A stretch of DNA of 64,000 nucleotides from Pseudomonas azadiae (GTDB taxonomy: Bacteria > Pseudomonadota > Gammaproteobacteria > Pseudomonadales > Pseudomonadaceae): positions 1 through 64,000 of the forward strand of contig NZ_JAHSTY010000003.1 in the NCBI RefSeq assembly GCF_019145355.1, given 5' to 3'. Below, piece by piece: positions 26,828 to 37,050 of the stretch. The position numbers and the translations under genes are program-made. Below the pieces are notes generated by a model. The model did not search any database. It was given only the letters and a program-made list of their open reading frames with translations, and was not told the DNA's origin. Positions within the stretch are counted from its first letter, which is position 1, and each line of letters opens with the position of its first letter.

Positions 26828-27979
26828 ATGTCCGCGCATAAGACCGCACTGCTCAGCGCCTTGACCACCGCGCTGCTGGCCAGCGCCAGCCTCCAGGCCG
26901 CCGAACCGCTCAAGGCGGTAGGCCCCGGTGAAGGCCAGCTGGATATCGTCGCCTGGCCCGGCTATATCGAACGTGGCGAAAGCGACAAGGCCTACGACTG
27001 GGTCAGCGGTTTCGAGAAGGAAACCGGCTGCAAGGTCAATGTGAAAACCGCCGCCACCTCTGACGAAATGGTCAGCCTGATGGCCAAGGGTGGCTACGAC
27101 CTGGTCACCGCCTCGGGCGATGCGTCGCTGCGCTTGATCGTTGGCAAACGCGTGCAACCGATCAATACCGCGCTGATTCCCAACTGGAAGCACATCGACC
27201 CGCGCCTCAAGGATGCGCCCTGGTACGTGGTCGGCCAGCAAACCTATGGCACCCCGTACCAATGGGGCCCGAACGTATTGATGTACAACACCCACGTGTT
27301 CAAGACCGCGCCGACCAGTTGGAGCGTGTTGTTCGACGCGCAAAACCTGCCGGACGGCAAGCCCAACAAAGGCCGCGTGCAGGCCTACGACGGCCCGATC
27401 TACATCGCCGATGCGGCGCTGTACCTCAAGTCGAGCAAACCCGAGTTGGGCATTCAGAGCCCGTACGAACTGACCGAAACCCAGTACAAGGCCGTGCTCG
27501 AGCTGTTGCGCGCCCAGCAGCCGCTGATCCACCGCTACTGGCACGACACCACTGTGCAAATGAGTGACTTCAAGAACGAAGGCGTAGTGGCCTCCAGCGC
27601 CTGGCAATATCAGGTCAACGGCCTGCAGAACGAGAAGCAGCCGATTGCCTCGACCATTCCGAAAGAAGGCGCCACCGGCTGGGCCGACACCACCATGTTG
27701 CACACCGAAGCCAAGCACCCGAACTGCGCCTACAAGTGGATGGACTGGTCGCTGCAACCCAAGGTCCAGGGCGACGTCGCCGCCTGGTTCGGCTCGCTGC
27801 CGGCCGTGCCTGCGGCCTGCAAGGAAAGTGAACTGCTCGGCGCCAAAGGCTGCAAGACCAACGGGTTCGACCAGTTCGAGAAGATCGCTTTCTGGAAAAC
27901 CCCGCAGGCTGAAGGCGGCAAGTTCGTGCCGTACAGCCGCTGGACCCAGGATTACATTGCGATCATGGGCGGGCGGTAA
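26828..27979 (+). CDS. ydcS: Polyamine-type ABC transporter substrate-binding protein, YdcS-like
   Basis: 383 residues. A signal peptide ends near residue 25 (ASLQAAEP). The mature protein closely follows E. coli YdcS, for example IVAWPGYIERGESDKAYDWV, YGTPYQWGPN and the C-terminal YSRWTQDYIAIMGGR. YdcS belongs to the PotD/PotF fold and is linked to putrescine uptake. The E. coli protein has also been reported to have poly-3-hydroxybutyrate synthase activity, so a second role is possible. It should act in the periplasm with the ATPase and permeases downstream. Confidence 0.93.
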   Translation: MSAHKTALLSALTTALLASASLQAAEPLKAVGPGEGQLDIVAWPGYIERGESDKAYDWVSGFEKETGCKVNVKTAATSDEMVSLMAKGGYDLVTASGDASLRLIVGKRVQPINTALIPNWKHIDPRLKDAPWYVVGQQTYGTPYQWGPNVLMYNTHVFKTAPTSWSVLFDAQNLPDGKPNKGRVQAYDGPIYIADAALYLKSSKPELGIQSPYELTETQYKAVLELLRAQQPLIHRYWHDTTVQMSDFKNEGVVASSAWQYQVNGLQNEKQPIASTIPKEGATGWADTTMLHTEAKHPNCAYKWMDWSLQPKVQGDVAAWFGSLPAVPAACKESELLGAKGCKTNGFDQFEKIAFWKTPQAEGGKFVPYSRWTQDYIAIMGGR

Positions 27980-28003
27980 GGCACCCAGTTAATGGAGATC
28001 TCT

Positions 28004-28093
28004 TGTGGGAGCCGGGCTTGCCCGCGATAGCGGTGTATCAGTGAGAGATGTGCGAACTGACACACCGCTTTCGCAGGCAAGCCAGCTCCCACA
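28004..28093. repeat. REP doublet between ydcS and ydcT
   Basis: The arms are TGTGGGAGCCGGGCTTGCCC and GCAGGCAAGCCAGCTCCCACA, with an internal GCGGTGT/ACACCGC stem. It sits inside the transporter operon, where a stable hairpin could protect the binding-protein mRNA from decay. Confidence 0.88.
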
Positions 28094-28197
28094 TTGGACC
28101 GCGCCAGACCTTACGACTGTGCACACCGACTCCTTTGTTTTCCAGAAGTCCAAACCGGGCCGCTGCGACGGCCCATGCTTTTTCGGAGCACCGCACC

Positions 28198-29232
28198 ATG
28201 ACGCTTGCAGTCCAGTTCACCCACGTTTCCCGTCAGTTCGGCGAAGTGAAAGCCGTCGACCGGGTTTCCATAGATATCCAGGACGGCGAGTTCTTTTCCA
28301 TGCTCGGCCCTTCCGGCTCCGGCAAGACTACCTGCCTGCGCCTGATCGCCGGGTTCGAGCAGCCGAGCGCGGGCTCGATCCGTATCCATGGCCAGGAAGC
28401 TGCTGGCTTGCCGCCGTATCAGCGCGATGTGAACACCGTGTTCCAGGATTACGCGCTGTTCCCCCACATGAATGTGCGCGACAACGTGGCCTACGGCCTC
28501 AAGGTCAAGGGCGTGGGCAAGGCCGAGCGCCTCACGCGTGCCGAGGAGGCACTGGCCATGGTGGCGCTTGGCGGTTATGGCGAGCGCAAGCCGGTGCAGC
28601 TTTCCGGCGGCCAGCGCCAGCGCGTCGCCCTGGCCCGCGCACTGGTCAATCGCCCGCGTGTACTGCTGCTCGATGAGCCTCTGGGCGCGCTCGACCTCAA
28701 GCTGCGCGAACAGATGCAAAGCGAGCTGAAAAAGCTGCAACGCCAACTGGGCATCACGTTTATTTTCGTGACCCATGACCAGACCGAAGCGTTGTCGATG
28801 TCTGACCGCGTGGCGGTGTTCAACAAGGGCCGCATCGAACAGGTCGACACCCCGCGCAACCTGTATATGAAGCCGGCCACCGCCTTTGTCGCCGAGTTCG
28901 TCGGCACCTCCAACGTGATTCGCGGCGAACTGGCCCAGCGCCTCGGCGGCAGCCCGCAGCCGTTCTCGATCCGTCCCGAACATGTGCGTTTTGCCGAGGG
29001 CCCGCTGGGCGCCGGCGAAGTGGAAGTCAGCGGCCTGCTGCATGACATCCAGTACCAGGGCAGCGCCACGCGCTATGAACTGAAACTGGAAAACGGCCAG
29101 GCGCTGAATATCAGCCAGGCCAACAACCAGTGGCTGGATATCAGCAGCGGCCATCAGGTGGGCCAGGCCATCACTGCCCGCTGGGCGCGTGAGGCTATGA
29201 CGCCGCTGACCGACAGCACGGGCGAGGTGTGA
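28198..29232 (+). CDS. ydcT: Polyamine ABC transporter ATPase (PotA/YdcT-like)
   Basis: 344 residues from the ATG at 28198 with GGAG upstream. It has Walker A GPSGSGKTT (about residue 38), the Q-loop (VFQDYALFPHM), signature LSGGQRQRVALARAL, Walker B LLLDEPLGALD, the switch His in VTHDQTEAL and a C-terminal TOBE domain (about 270-335). It powers uptake through the YdcU/YdcV permeases. It is two bases ahead of the next gene. A longer in-frame start would begin inside the REP element and is rejected. Confidence 0.93.
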   Translation: MTLAVQFTHVSRQFGEVKAVDRVSIDIQDGEFFSMLGPSGSGKTTCLRLIAGFEQPSAGSIRIHGQEAAGLPPYQRDVNTVFQDYALFPHMNVRDNVAYGLKVKGVGKAERLTRAEEALAMVALGGYGERKPVQLSGGQRQRVALARALVNRPRVLLLDEPLGALDLKLREQMQSELKKLQRQLGITFIFVTHDQTEALSMSDRVAVFNKGRIEQVDTPRNLYMKPATAFVAEFVGTSNVIRGELAQRLGGSPQPFSIRPEHVRFAEGPLGAGEVEVSGLLHDIQYQGSATRYELKLENGQALNISQANNQWLDISSGHQVGQAITARWAREAMTPLTDSTGEV

Positions 29233-29233
29233 C

Positions 29234-30163
29234 ATGAGCCTGGCCGTTTCCCATCCACCGATGCGCAGGTTTTCCAACCTGCTGTACCGCAAGCCCAACC
29301 TGTACCTGGCGATGCTGTTGATACCGCCGTTGATCTGGTTCGGCGCGATCTACCTGGGGTCATTGCTGACCCTGCTGTGGCAAGGCTTTTACACCTTCGA
29401 CGACTTCACCATGGCGGTCACGCCGGACCTGACCCTGGCCAACTTTGCCGCACTGTTCCAGCCATCGAACTTCGACATCATCCTGCGCACCCTGAGCATG
29501 GCAATCGTGGTGTCGATCGCCAGCGCGGTGGTCGCGTTCCCGATTGCCTATTACATGGCGCGCTATACCACGGGCAAGACCAAGGCGTTTTTCTACATCG
29601 CCGTGATGATGCCGATGTGGGCCAGCTACATCGTCAAGGCTTATGCCTGGACCCTGCTGCTGGCCAAGGGCGGCGTGGCGCAGTGGTTCGTGCAGCACCT
29701 GGGGCTGGAGCCGGTGTTGCAGTTCGTGCTGGGCATTCCCGGCGTGGGCGGCAGCACCTTGAGCACCTCGCACCTGGGGCGGTTCATGGTGTTTGTGTAT
29801 ATCTGGCTGCCGTTCATGATCCTGCCAATCCAGGCGTCGCTCGAGCGCCTGCCGCCGTCGCTGCTGCAAGCGTCGGCCGATCTGGGCGCCAAACCGCGCC
29901 AGACCTTCATGCAGGTGATTCTGCCGCTGTCGGTGCCGGGGATTGCCGCAGGTTCGATCTTCACGTTCTCGCTGACCCTGGGCGATTTCATCGTGCCGCA
30001 GCTGGTGGGCCCGCCGGGTTACTTCGTCGGCGGCATGGTCTACGCGCAGCAAGGCGCCATCGGCAATATGCCCATGGCCGCGGCGTTTACCCTGGTGCCC
30101 ATCGTGCTGATCGCGGTTTACCTGTCCATCGTCAAACGCCTGGGGGCCTTCGATGCACTCTGA
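29234..30163 (+). CDS. ydcU: Polyamine ABC transporter permease (PotB/YdcU-like)
   Basis: 309 residues with about six membrane helices, the first at about 21-45 ([20 protein letters not shown]). The EAA-type loop near residue 215 ([21 protein letters not shown]) contacts the ATPase. It starts two bases after the ATPase gene and overlaps the next permease by 11 bases, so it is co-translated. Confidence 0.92.
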   Translation: MSLAVSHPPMRRFSNLLYRKPNLYLAMLLIPPLIWFGAIYLGSLLTLLWQGFYTFDDFTMAVTPDLTLANFAALFQPSNFDIILRTLSMAIVVSIASAVVAFPIAYYMARYTTGKTKAFFYIAVMMPMWASYIVKAYAWTLLLAKGGVAQWFVQHLGLEPVLQFVLGIPGVGGSTLSTSHLGRFMVFVYIWLPFMILPIQASLERLPPSLLQASADLGAKPRQTFMQVILPLSVPGIAAGSIFTFSLTLGDFIVPQLVGPPGYFVGGMVYAQQGAIGNMPMAAAFTLVPIVLIAVYLSIVKRLGAFDAL

Positions 30164-30962
30164 CAAATCATCACTGGGCTTGAAGATTGCAGCCTGGGGC
30201 GGCCTGGTGTTTTTGCACTTCCCGATCCTGATCATCTTCCTCTATGCCTTCAACACCGAGGAAGCCGCGTTCAGCTTTCCGCCCCAGGGCTTTACCCTGA
30301 AGTGGTTCGGCGTGGCCTTCGCCCGGCCGGACGTGTTGGAGTCGATCAAGCTGTCCTTGCAGATCGCGGCCATCGCCACCCTGATCGCCATGGTGCTCGG
30401 CACCCTCGCGTCGGCAGCGCTGTATCGCCGTGAATTTTTTGGCAAGCAGGGTGTGTCGTTGATGCTGATCCTGCCGATCGCACTGCCGGGGATCATCACC
30501 GGCATCGCGCTGCTGGCGACGTTCAAGACGCTGGGCATCGAGCCGGGGATGTTCACCATCATTGTCGGCCACGCGACCTTTTGCGTGGTGATCGTCTACA
30601 ACAACGTCATCGCGCGGTTGCGCCGCACCTCCCACAGCCTGATCGAGGCTTCGATGGACCTGGGCGCCGACGGCTGGCAGACCTTTCGCTACATCATCAT
30701 GCCCAACCTGGGCTCGGCCTTGCTGGCGGGCGGCATGCTCGCCTTTGCGCTGTCGTTCGACGAAATCATCGTCACCACCTTCACCGCCGGCCACGAGCGC
30801 ACCTTGCCGCTGTGGCTGCTCAACCAACTGAGCCGCCCGCGCGATGTGCCGGTGACCAACGTGGTGGCGATGCTGGTGATGCTGGTGACGATGTTCCCGA
30901 TTCTCGGGGCCTATTACCTGACGCGTGGTGGTGAAAGCGTGGCGGGGAGTGGCGGTAAATAA
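30153..30962 (+). CDS. ydcV: Polyamine ABC transporter permease (PotC/YdcV-like)
   Basis: 269 residues with about six membrane helices. The EAA loop is [20 protein letters not shown] near residue 168. With YdcU it forms the inner-membrane channel. Its start lies within the end of ydcU (11-base overlap). Confidence 0.92.
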   Translation: MHSDKSSLGLKIAAWGGLVFLHFPILIIFLYAFNTEEAAFSFPPQGFTLKWFGVAFARPDVLESIKLSLQIAAIATLIAMVLGTLASAALYRREFFGKQGVSLMLILPIALPGIITGIALLATFKTLGIEPGMFTIIVGHATFCVVIVYNNVIARLRRTSHSLIEASMDLGADGWQTFRYIIMPNLGSALLAGGMLAFALSFDEIIVTTFTAGHERTLPLWLLNQLSRPRDVPVTNVVAMLVMLVTMFPILGAYYLTRGGESVAGSGGK

Positions 30963-30997
30963 ACTACAACAACTTGCTTCGGGAGATACACGGTCAA

Positions 30998-31069
30998 TGT
31001 GGGAGCTGGCTTGCCTGCGATTGCGGTATCGACTGACCCACCGCTATCGCAGGCAAGCCAGCTCCCACA
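30998..31069. repeat. REP doublet between ydcV and patD
   Basis: A compact doublet (72 bases) with arms TGTGGGAGCTGGCTTGCCTG and its reverse complement ending CCCACA. It separates the permease gene from the dehydrogenase gene. Confidence 0.88.
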
Positions 31070-31121
31070 GTTGAATCGTGTTTCTTCAGAGAGAAAACCG
31101 TCATTTGAGGAGGATTGAACC

Positions 31122-32546
31122 ATGCAAACCAAACTCTTGATCAACGGCCAACTGGTACAAGGCGAAGGCCCGGCCCAGGCTGTATTCAACCCGTCGCTGG
31201 GCCGCGTGCTGGTGGAGATCAACGAAGCCAGCGAAGCGCAGGTCGACGCTGCCGTTCGCGCTGCCGACGCGGCCTTCGAAGGCTGGTCGCAAACCGCGCC
31301 CAAGGACCGCTCGCTGTTGCTGCTGAAACTGGCGGACGCGATCGAAGCCCACGGCGAAGAGCTGGCCAAGCTGGAATCGGACAACTGCGGCAAGCCCTAC
31401 AGCGCCGCACTGAACGATGAAATCCCGGCGATTGCCGACGTGTTCCGCTTCTTTGCCGGCGCCAGCCGTTGCATGAGCGGTTCGGCGGCGGGTGAATACC
31501 TGCCCGGCCACACCTCGATGATCCGTCGCGACCCGGTGGGCGTGATTGCCTCCATCGCGCCATGGAACTACCCCTTGATGATGGTCGCCTGGAAAATCGC
31601 CCCGGCCCTCGCCGCCGGTAATACCGTGGTGCTCAAGCCGTCGGAACAAACTCCGCTGACCGCCCTGCGCATGGTCGAACTGGCCGCTGACATTTTCCCG
31701 GCCGGCGTGCTCAACCTCGTGTTCGGCCGCGGGCCAACCGTCGGTAGCCCGCTGGTGACTCACCCGAAAGTGCGCATGGTGTCGCTGACCGGCTCCATCG
31801 CCACGGGCGCGAATATCATCGCAAGCACCGCCGACAGCGTGAAGCGCATGCACATGGAGCTGGGCGGCAAGGCGCCGGTGATCATCTTCAATGACGCGGA
31901 CATCGACGCCGCCGTGGAAGGCATTCGTACCTTCGGCTTCTACAACGCCGGCCAGGATTGCACCGCGGCGTGCCGCATTTATGCCCAGGCGGATATCTAC
32001 GATGCGTTTGTCGAAAAGCTCGGCGCGGCGGTCGCCAGCATCAAATACGGCTTGCAGGATGATCCGGCCACCGAGTTGGGCCCGTTGATTACCGCACAAC
32101 ATCGCGACCGTGTGGTCGGGTTCGTCGAGCGTGCGGTGGCGCAGTCGCACATCCGTCTGGTCACCGGTGGCAAGGCGGTGGAAGGCAACGGCTTCTTCTT
32201 TGAGCCAACGGTGCTGGCCGATGCGCAACAGGACGACGAGATCGTGCGCCGCGAGGTGTTCGGGCCGGTGGTGTCGGTGACCAAGTTTACCGATGAAGCG
32301 CAGGTGCTGGCCTGGGCTAACGATTCGGACTACGGCCTGGCATCGTCGGTGTGGACCGCCGATGTAGGACGCGCCCATCGCCTGGCCGCCCGCCTGCAGT
32401 ACGGCTGCACCTGGGTGAATACCCACTTCATGCTGGTCAGCGAAATGCCTCACGGCGGTCAGAAACTGTCCGGTTACGGCAAGGATATGTCCATGTATGG
32501 ACTGGAGGACTACACCACCGTTCGCCATGTGATGTTCAAGCACTAA
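31122..32546 (+). CDS. patD: Gamma-aminobutyraldehyde dehydrogenase
   Basis: 474 residues, the exact length of E. coli PatD (YdcW). The N-terminus [12 protein letters not shown], the catalytic Cys in GQDCTAAC, Glu in MELGGKAP and the C-terminal [19 protein letters not shown] agree closely with it. It oxidises 4-aminobutyraldehyde to GABA with NAD. A strong ribosome site GAGGAGG precedes the ATG. The ydcSTUV-patD order is the same as in E. coli, except for the REP element inserted ahead of patD. Confidence 0.94.
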   Translation: MQTKLLINGQLVQGEGPAQAVFNPSLGRVLVEINEASEAQVDAAVRAADAAFEGWSQTAPKDRSLLLLKLADAIEAHGEELAKLESDNCGKPYSAALNDEIPAIADVFRFFAGASRCMSGSAAGEYLPGHTSMIRRDPVGVIASIAPWNYPLMMVAWKIAPALAAGNTVVLKPSEQTPLTALRMVELAADIFPAGVLNLVFGRGPTVGSPLVTHPKVRMVSLTGSIATGANIIASTADSVKRMHMELGGKAPVIIFNDADIDAAVEGIRTFGFYNAGQDCTAACRIYAQADIYDAFVEKLGAAVASIKYGLQDDPATELGPLITAQHRDRVVGFVERAVAQSHIRLVTGGKAVEGNGFFFEPTVLADAQQDDEIVRREVFGPVVSVTKFTDEAQVLAWANDSDYGLASSVWTADVGRAHRLAARLQYGCTWVNTHFMLVSEMPHGGQKLSGYGKDMSMYGLEDYTTVRHVMFKH

Positions 32547-32558
32547 TGCTGTGCCCCC

Positions 32559-32647
32559 TGTGGGAGCGGGCTTGCTCGCGAATGCGGTACATCCCGCACA
32601 CATGTGTCGACTGACACACCGTATTCGCGAGCAAGCCCGCTCCCACA
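32559..32647. repeat. REP doublet between patD and spdH
   Basis: The arms are TGTGGGAGCGGGCTTGCTCG and CGAGCAAGCCCGCTCCCACA, perfectly complementary over 20 bases. It is a different subtype (CGGGCTTGCTCG core) from the CTGGCTTGCCTG copies in the neighbouring gaps. Confidence 0.88.
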
Positions 32648-32686
32648 GGGGATCTCCTTATAACAATAAATAATTCGTAGGTTCCC

Positions 32687-34549
32687 ATGGATATCACCCG
32701 TCGCGACTTCCTCAACGGCGTCGCTGTCACGATTGCCGCCGGCATGACCCCGCTGCAATTGCTGCAGGCCGCCCCCGATGGTCGCTACTACCCACCCGCG
32801 CTCACCGGCCTGCGCGGCAGCCATGTCGGTTCATTCGAAGTGGCGCACCAGATGGGCTGGGAAAAGAAAGTGTTCGACACCGACAAATTGCCGATCACCG
32901 AGGACTATGACCTGGTGGTGGTTGGGGGCGGCTTGAGTGGTTTGTCGGCGGCGTGGTTCTACCGCGAGAAGCACCCCAAGGCGAAGATCCTGATCCTGGA
33001 AAACCACGACGACTTCGGCGGCCACGCCAAGCGCAATGAATTCCAGGCCGGTGGCCGCATGATCATTGGCTACGGCGGCAGCGAGGCGTTCCAGTCGCCC
33101 AACCACTTGTACAGCAAGGAAGTGAACGGGCTGTTGAACAAGCTCGGGGTGAATATCAAGCGCTTCGAAACTGCCTTCGACCGCCAGTTCTACCCGAACC
33201 TCGGGCTGTCGCGCGGAGTGTTTTTCGACAAGGAAAACTTCGGCGAAGACAAACTGGTCACCGGCGACCCCACACCGATGGTGGCCGACGACATTGCGCC
33301 GGATCAGTTGAATGCGCGCGCCGTCGGCGATTTCATCAATGACTTTCCGCTGCCACAGGCAGACCGCCAGGCCCTGATCGAACTGCACACGGTGCCCAGG
33401 GACTACCTGCCGGGCAAGACCGCCGAGGAAAAAGCCGACTACCTGGCCGCCACCAGCTACCGCGATTTCTTGCTCAAAGACGTAGGTTTATCGGAGGGCG
33501 CGGTGAAGTACTTCCAAAGCCGGACCAACGACTTCATGGCCCTGAGCATCGATGCGGTGGCCTCGGCCGATGCCTACAGCGTAGGTTTCCCCGGCTTCGC
33601 CGGAATGAACCTGGCACCGATCAGCGAAGAAGCCGCAGCGGAAATGGAAGAGCCCTACATCTACCACTTCCCGGATGGCAATGCGTCGGTGGCGCGGTTG
33701 CTGGTGCGCAGTTTGATCCCTGGCGTGGCGCCGGGGCACACCATGGACGATATTGTGCTGGCGGCGTTTGACTACGCCAAGCTCGATCAGCCCCAGGCTG
33801 CAGTGCGGTTGCGCCTCAACAGTAGCGCCGTCAGCGTGCGTAACGTCGGCAACAGCGTGCATATCGGCTACAGCCGTGGCGGACAGCTCGCACAGGTGCG
33901 CGGCAAGCGCTGCATCCTGGCCTGCTACAACATGATGATTCCGTACCTGTTGAAGGATTTGCCCGCGCCTCAAGCCCATGCCCTTAGCCAGAACGTGAAA
34001 TACCCGCTGGTGTACACCAAAGTGGTGATCCGCAACTGGCAGTCGTTCCAGAAGCTGGGGGTGCATGAGATTTACGCGGCGACCCAGCCCTACAGCCGGA
34101 TCAAACTGGATTACCCAGTGAGCATGGGCGGCTACGAGCACCCGCGCGACCCGACACAACCCATTGGCTTGCACATGGTCTACGTGCCCACCAGCCCCAA
34201 CAGCGGCATGAACGCCCGTGACCAGGCGCGCGCCGGGCGGGGCAAGTTGTATGGGCAGACATTCGAGCAACTGGAAGCGCAGTTGCGCGACCAATTGCAA
34301 CGCATGCTCGGCCCGGGTGGATTCAACCATGAGACCGATATCCTGGCGATCACTGTCAACCGCTGGTCACATGGTTATGCGAGCTTTTCCAACAGTCTGT
34401 TTGATGACGCCGAGGAGAGCGAAGCGTGGATGAACCTGGCGAAAAAGCCGGTGGGGCACGTGAGCATCGCCAACTCGGATGCGGCGTGGAGCGCGTATGC
34501 GCATGCCGCGATTGATGAAGCGTTCAGGGCGGCGGGGGAAGTAGCCTGA
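32687..34549 (+). CDS. spdH: Spermidine dehydrogenase-like flavoprotein (SpdH)
   Basis: 620 residues. The N-terminus carries a twin-arginine motif (TRRDFLNGV) followed by a hydrophobic stretch, so Tat export with folded cofactor is expected. An FAD-binding Rossmann motif GGGLSG (80-85) follows YDLVVVG, with a second signature near GGHAKRNEF. The P. aeruginosa relative cleaves spermidine to 1,3-diaminopropane and 4-aminobutyraldehyde. It lies next to patD, whose product oxidises that aldehyde. Substrate identity here is inferred from similarity and context. Confidence 0.85.
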   Translation: MDITRRDFLNGVAVTIAAGMTPLQLLQAAPDGRYYPPALTGLRGSHVGSFEVAHQMGWEKKVFDTDKLPITEDYDLVVVGGGLSGLSAAWFYREKHPKAKILILENHDDFGGHAKRNEFQAGGRMIIGYGGSEAFQSPNHLYSKEVNGLLNKLGVNIKRFETAFDRQFYPNLGLSRGVFFDKENFGEDKLVTGDPTPMVADDIAPDQLNARAVGDFINDFPLPQADRQALIELHTVPRDYLPGKTAEEKADYLAATSYRDFLLKDVGLSEGAVKYFQSRTNDFMALSIDAVASADAYSVGFPGFAGMNLAPISEEAAAEMEEPYIYHFPDGNASVARLLVRSLIPGVAPGHTMDDIVLAAFDYAKLDQPQAAVRLRLNSSAVSVRNVGNSVHIGYSRGGQLAQVRGKRCILACYNMMIPYLLKDLPAPQAHALSQNVKYPLVYTKVVIRNWQSFQKLGVHEIYAATQPYSRIKLDYPVSMGGYEHPRDPTQPIGLHMVYVPTSPNSGMNARDQARAGRGKLYGQTFEQLEAQLRDQLQRMLGPGGFNHETDILAITVNRWSHGYASFSNSLFDDAEESEAWMNLAKKPVGHVSIANSDAAWSAYAHAAIDEAFRAAGEVA

Positions 34550-34581
34550 GAATAAGGCTTTTAAGGCCAGCACTGAACCCG

Positions 34582-34670
34582 TGTGGGAGCTGGCTTGCCT
34601 GCGATGGCGGCCTATCAGCCAATATGGTAGTGACTGAATTACCGCCATCGCAGGCAAGCCAGCTCCCACA
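34582..34670. repeat. REP doublet after spdH
   Basis: The arms are TGTGGGAGCTGGCTTGCCTG and its reverse complement ending CCCACA, with an internal GATGGCGG/CCGCCATC stem. It occupies the start of the 356-base gap before opgD. Confidence 0.88.
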
Positions 34671-34905
34671 TTGGAATTTCATTGTTCTTAGGTTATGTGG
34701 TCGCAAGTAGAGCCGGAAATGTCTTGTCGCATTTGCAATGCCATCACCCCGCTATCAATCAATTTTCCTACGTCATCGAACCGCTTAAGCTATCCGGCGT
34801 CTGTTTAATGTCCGTTGTGTTTGGCCGAAGGCATGTCCGAACCGTAATTTCTGATCCGCTACGTGCCAGGAACGGCGCGGGATTTGCTCACGACAGGTTG
34901 TCTCT
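34671..34905. other. opgD upstream region
   Basis: There is no gene here. The 235 bases are less GC-rich near 34680-34830 and presumably carry the opgD promoter. I see no clear sigma-70 boxes or operator. Confidence 0.4.
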
Positions 34906-36531
34906 ATGCACCGCAGGAATTTGCTCAAAGCGTCCATGGCCATTGCGGCCTACACCGGTTTGTCGGCCAGCGGCCTGCTTGCCGCCCAGGCCTGGGCCGG
35001 GAACCGTGCCGCCGACGGCAAGGCCGTGGCGTTCGATTTCGAATCGCTCAAGGCCCAGGCCAAACAGCTCGCCGGGACCGCTTACAAAGACACCAAACAG
35101 GTGCTGCCGCCGACACTGGCGACCATGACACCGCAGAATTTCAACGCCATCGGTTACGACGGCAAGCATTCGCTGTGGAGGGAGTTGAACGGCCAACTGG
35201 ACGTGCAGTTCTTCCATGTCGGCATGGGCTTCAAGACACCGGTACGCATGCACAGCGTCGACCCCAAGACCCGCGAAGCGCGTGAGGTGCATTTCCGCCC
35301 TTCGCTGTTCAACTACGAAAAAACCACGGTCGACACCAAGCAATTGACCGGCGACCTGGGTTTCTCCGGCTTCAAGCTGTTCAAGGCCCCGGAGCTGGAC
35401 CGCCATGATGTGCTGTCGTTTCTGGGTGCCAGCTACTTCCGCGCGGTGGATGCAACCGGCCAGTACGGCCTCTCCGCCCGTGGCCTGGCCATCGACACCT
35501 ACGCGAAAAAGCGCGAAGAATTCCCTGACTTCACGCAGTTCTGGTTTGAAACCCCAGACAAGAATGCCACCCGCTTCGTGGTCTATGCTCTGCTTGACTC
35601 GCCGAGCGCCACCGGCGCCTACCGCTTCGATATCGACTGCCAGGCCAATCAGGTGGTGATGGCCATCGACGCGCACATCAATGCGCGTACCGCCATTGAA
35701 CAGCTGGGTATCGCGGCGATGACCAGCATGTTCAGTTGCGGCACTCATGAGCGACGGATGTGCGACACCATCCACCCGCAAATCCACGATTCGGACCGCC
35801 TGGCCATGTGGCGTGGCAACGGTGAGTGGATCTGCCGCCCGCTGAACAACCCCGCCAAGCTGCAGTTCAACGCATTTGCCGACAAAGACCCCAAAGGCTT
35901 TGGCCTGGTGCAGACCGACCATGAGTTCGCCAGCTACCAGGACACCGTGGACTGGTACAGCAAGCGCCCGAGCCTGTGGGTCGAACCCACCACCGCCTGG
36001 GGCGAAGGCTCCATCGACCTGCTGGAAATTCCTACAACCGGCGAGACGCTCGACAACATCGTGGCCTTCTGGACCCCGAAAAAACCCGTGGCGGCCGGCG
36101 ACTCGCTGAACTACGGCTATAAGTTGTACTGGAGCGCCTTGCCACCGGTGAGCACGCCGTTGGCACAAGTCGACGCGACCCGCTCAGGCATGGGTGGCTT
36201 TACCGAAGGCTGGGCACCGGGCGAGCACTACCCGCAGGTATGGGCGCGCCGTTTCGCGGTGGACTTCAAGGGTGGCGGCCTGGATCGCCTGCCACCGGGT
36301 ACCGGGATCGAGCCCGTAGTGACCTGCTCTCACGGCCAAGTCAAAGACTTCAGCGTGCTGGTGCTGGACAACATCAAGGGTTACCGCATCCTGTTCGATT
36401 GGTACCCGACCAGCGACAGCGTGGAGCCGGTGGAACTGCGCCTGTTTATTCGTACCCAGGACCGCACGTTGAGCGAAACCTGGTTGTATCAGTACTTCCC
36501 GCCCGCACCGGAGCAGCGCAAGTACACCTGA
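34906..36531 (+). CDS. opgD: Osmoregulated periplasmic glucan biosynthesis protein OpgD
   Basis: 541 residues. A Tat signal ([17 protein letters not shown]) with a cleavage site near residue 31 (QAWAG) is as in E. coli MdoD. The mature protein matches the MdoG/MdoD fold ([52 protein letters not shown]). It acts in the periplasm on the glucan backbone made by OpgGH and affects chain length and branching. It stands alone here; opgGH is not in the window. The ATG at 34906 keeps the twin arginines at positions 3-4. Confidence 0.92.
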   Translation: MHRRNLLKASMAIAAYTGLSASGLLAAQAWAGNRAADGKAVAFDFESLKAQAKQLAGTAYKDTKQVLPPTLATMTPQNFNAIGYDGKHSLWRELNGQLDVQFFHVGMGFKTPVRMHSVDPKTREAREVHFRPSLFNYEKTTVDTKQLTGDLGFSGFKLFKAPELDRHDVLSFLGASYFRAVDATGQYGLSARGLAIDTYAKKREEFPDFTQFWFETPDKNATRFVVYALLDSPSATGAYRFDIDCQANQVVMAIDAHINARTAIEQLGIAAMTSMFSCGTHERRMCDTIHPQIHDSDRLAMWRGNGEWICRPLNNPAKLQFNAFADKDPKGFGLVQTDHEFASYQDTVDWYSKRPSLWVEPTTAWGEGSIDLLEIPTTGETLDNIVAFWTPKKPVAAGDSLNYGYKLYWSALPPVSTPLAQVDATRSGMGGFTEGWAPGEHYPQVWARRFAVDFKGGGLDRLPPGTGIEPVVTCSHGQVKDFSVLVLDNIKGYRILFDWYPTSDSVEPVELRLFIRTQDRTLSETWLYQYFPPAPEQRKYT

Positions 36532-36545
36532 TCCAGGGTGTGTCT

Positions 36546-36572
36546 CTGTGGGGGCCGGCCTGGCTCCCACAG
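36546..36572 (+). terminator. Hairpin after opgD, REP-derived
   Basis: CTGTGGGGGCC and GGCTCCCACAG pair closely with a short loop 15 bases after the opgD stop. It looks like a collapsed REP unit and may act as the transcript end; there is no T-run. Confidence 0.45.
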
Positions 36573-36588
36573 TGTTCAACTGCAATGC

Positions 36589-36774
36589 TCAGAACCGCGA
36601 CACACGCTTCATCGCCCCCATCAAATAGCGCATCGCCACCTGATCGCTCTCGTTCAAGGTGCGGTACTGCGCCAGCAGTTCGGCTTCATCCGAATTCAAT
36701 TTCCGACCGCGTAGAGACATCCTGCGGGTCAGAAAACACACCACCACACCCGCTACACCATAGGACTTGGCCAT
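36589..36774 (-). CDS. Small conserved-looking protein of unknown function
   Basis: 61 residues from the ATG at 36774, chosen because CAGGAG precedes it. The N-terminus (KSYGVAGVVVCFLTRR) is hydrophobic with a basic stop, so weak membrane association is possible. The C-terminal half (NSDEAELLAQYRTLNESDQVAMRYLMGAM) is helical and resembles the tail helix seen after HTH domains in phage-type regulators. It is not recognised further. No partner gene is adjacent. Confidence 0.6.
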   Translation of the reverse strand: MAKSYGVAGVVVCFLTRRMSLRGRKLNSDEAELLAQYRTLNESDQVAMRYLMGAMKRVSRF

Positions 36775-36997
36775 GGACTGTTTCTCCTGATATCCATTAA
36801 ATACCTCCTGTTGCCCATCACCTGCCTCGCCTGAGCGCAGTGTCTGCGTGAACACACTGGCTGACTTCCTCGGCCAGAAATCAGGCTTATCCTAAGGGTA
36901 GAAACAATCTCGTCTAGTGTGGGATTTTTTTAGAGTATTCACTTAAATAAATAGCTTAGGTAACAAATACCTACAGGCATATCCCACGCTTCCTGGT

Positions 36998-37028
36998 GAA
37001 AAAAAACCCACCGCGTCAGGGGTGGGTT
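36998..37028 (-). terminator. Intrinsic terminator of the OYE gene
   Basis: The stem AACCCACC/GGTGGGTT at 37005-37028 is followed on the minus strand by eight T residues. Confidence 0.88.
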
Positions 37029-37050
37029 TCATTCAGCAATAAACGCTTGA

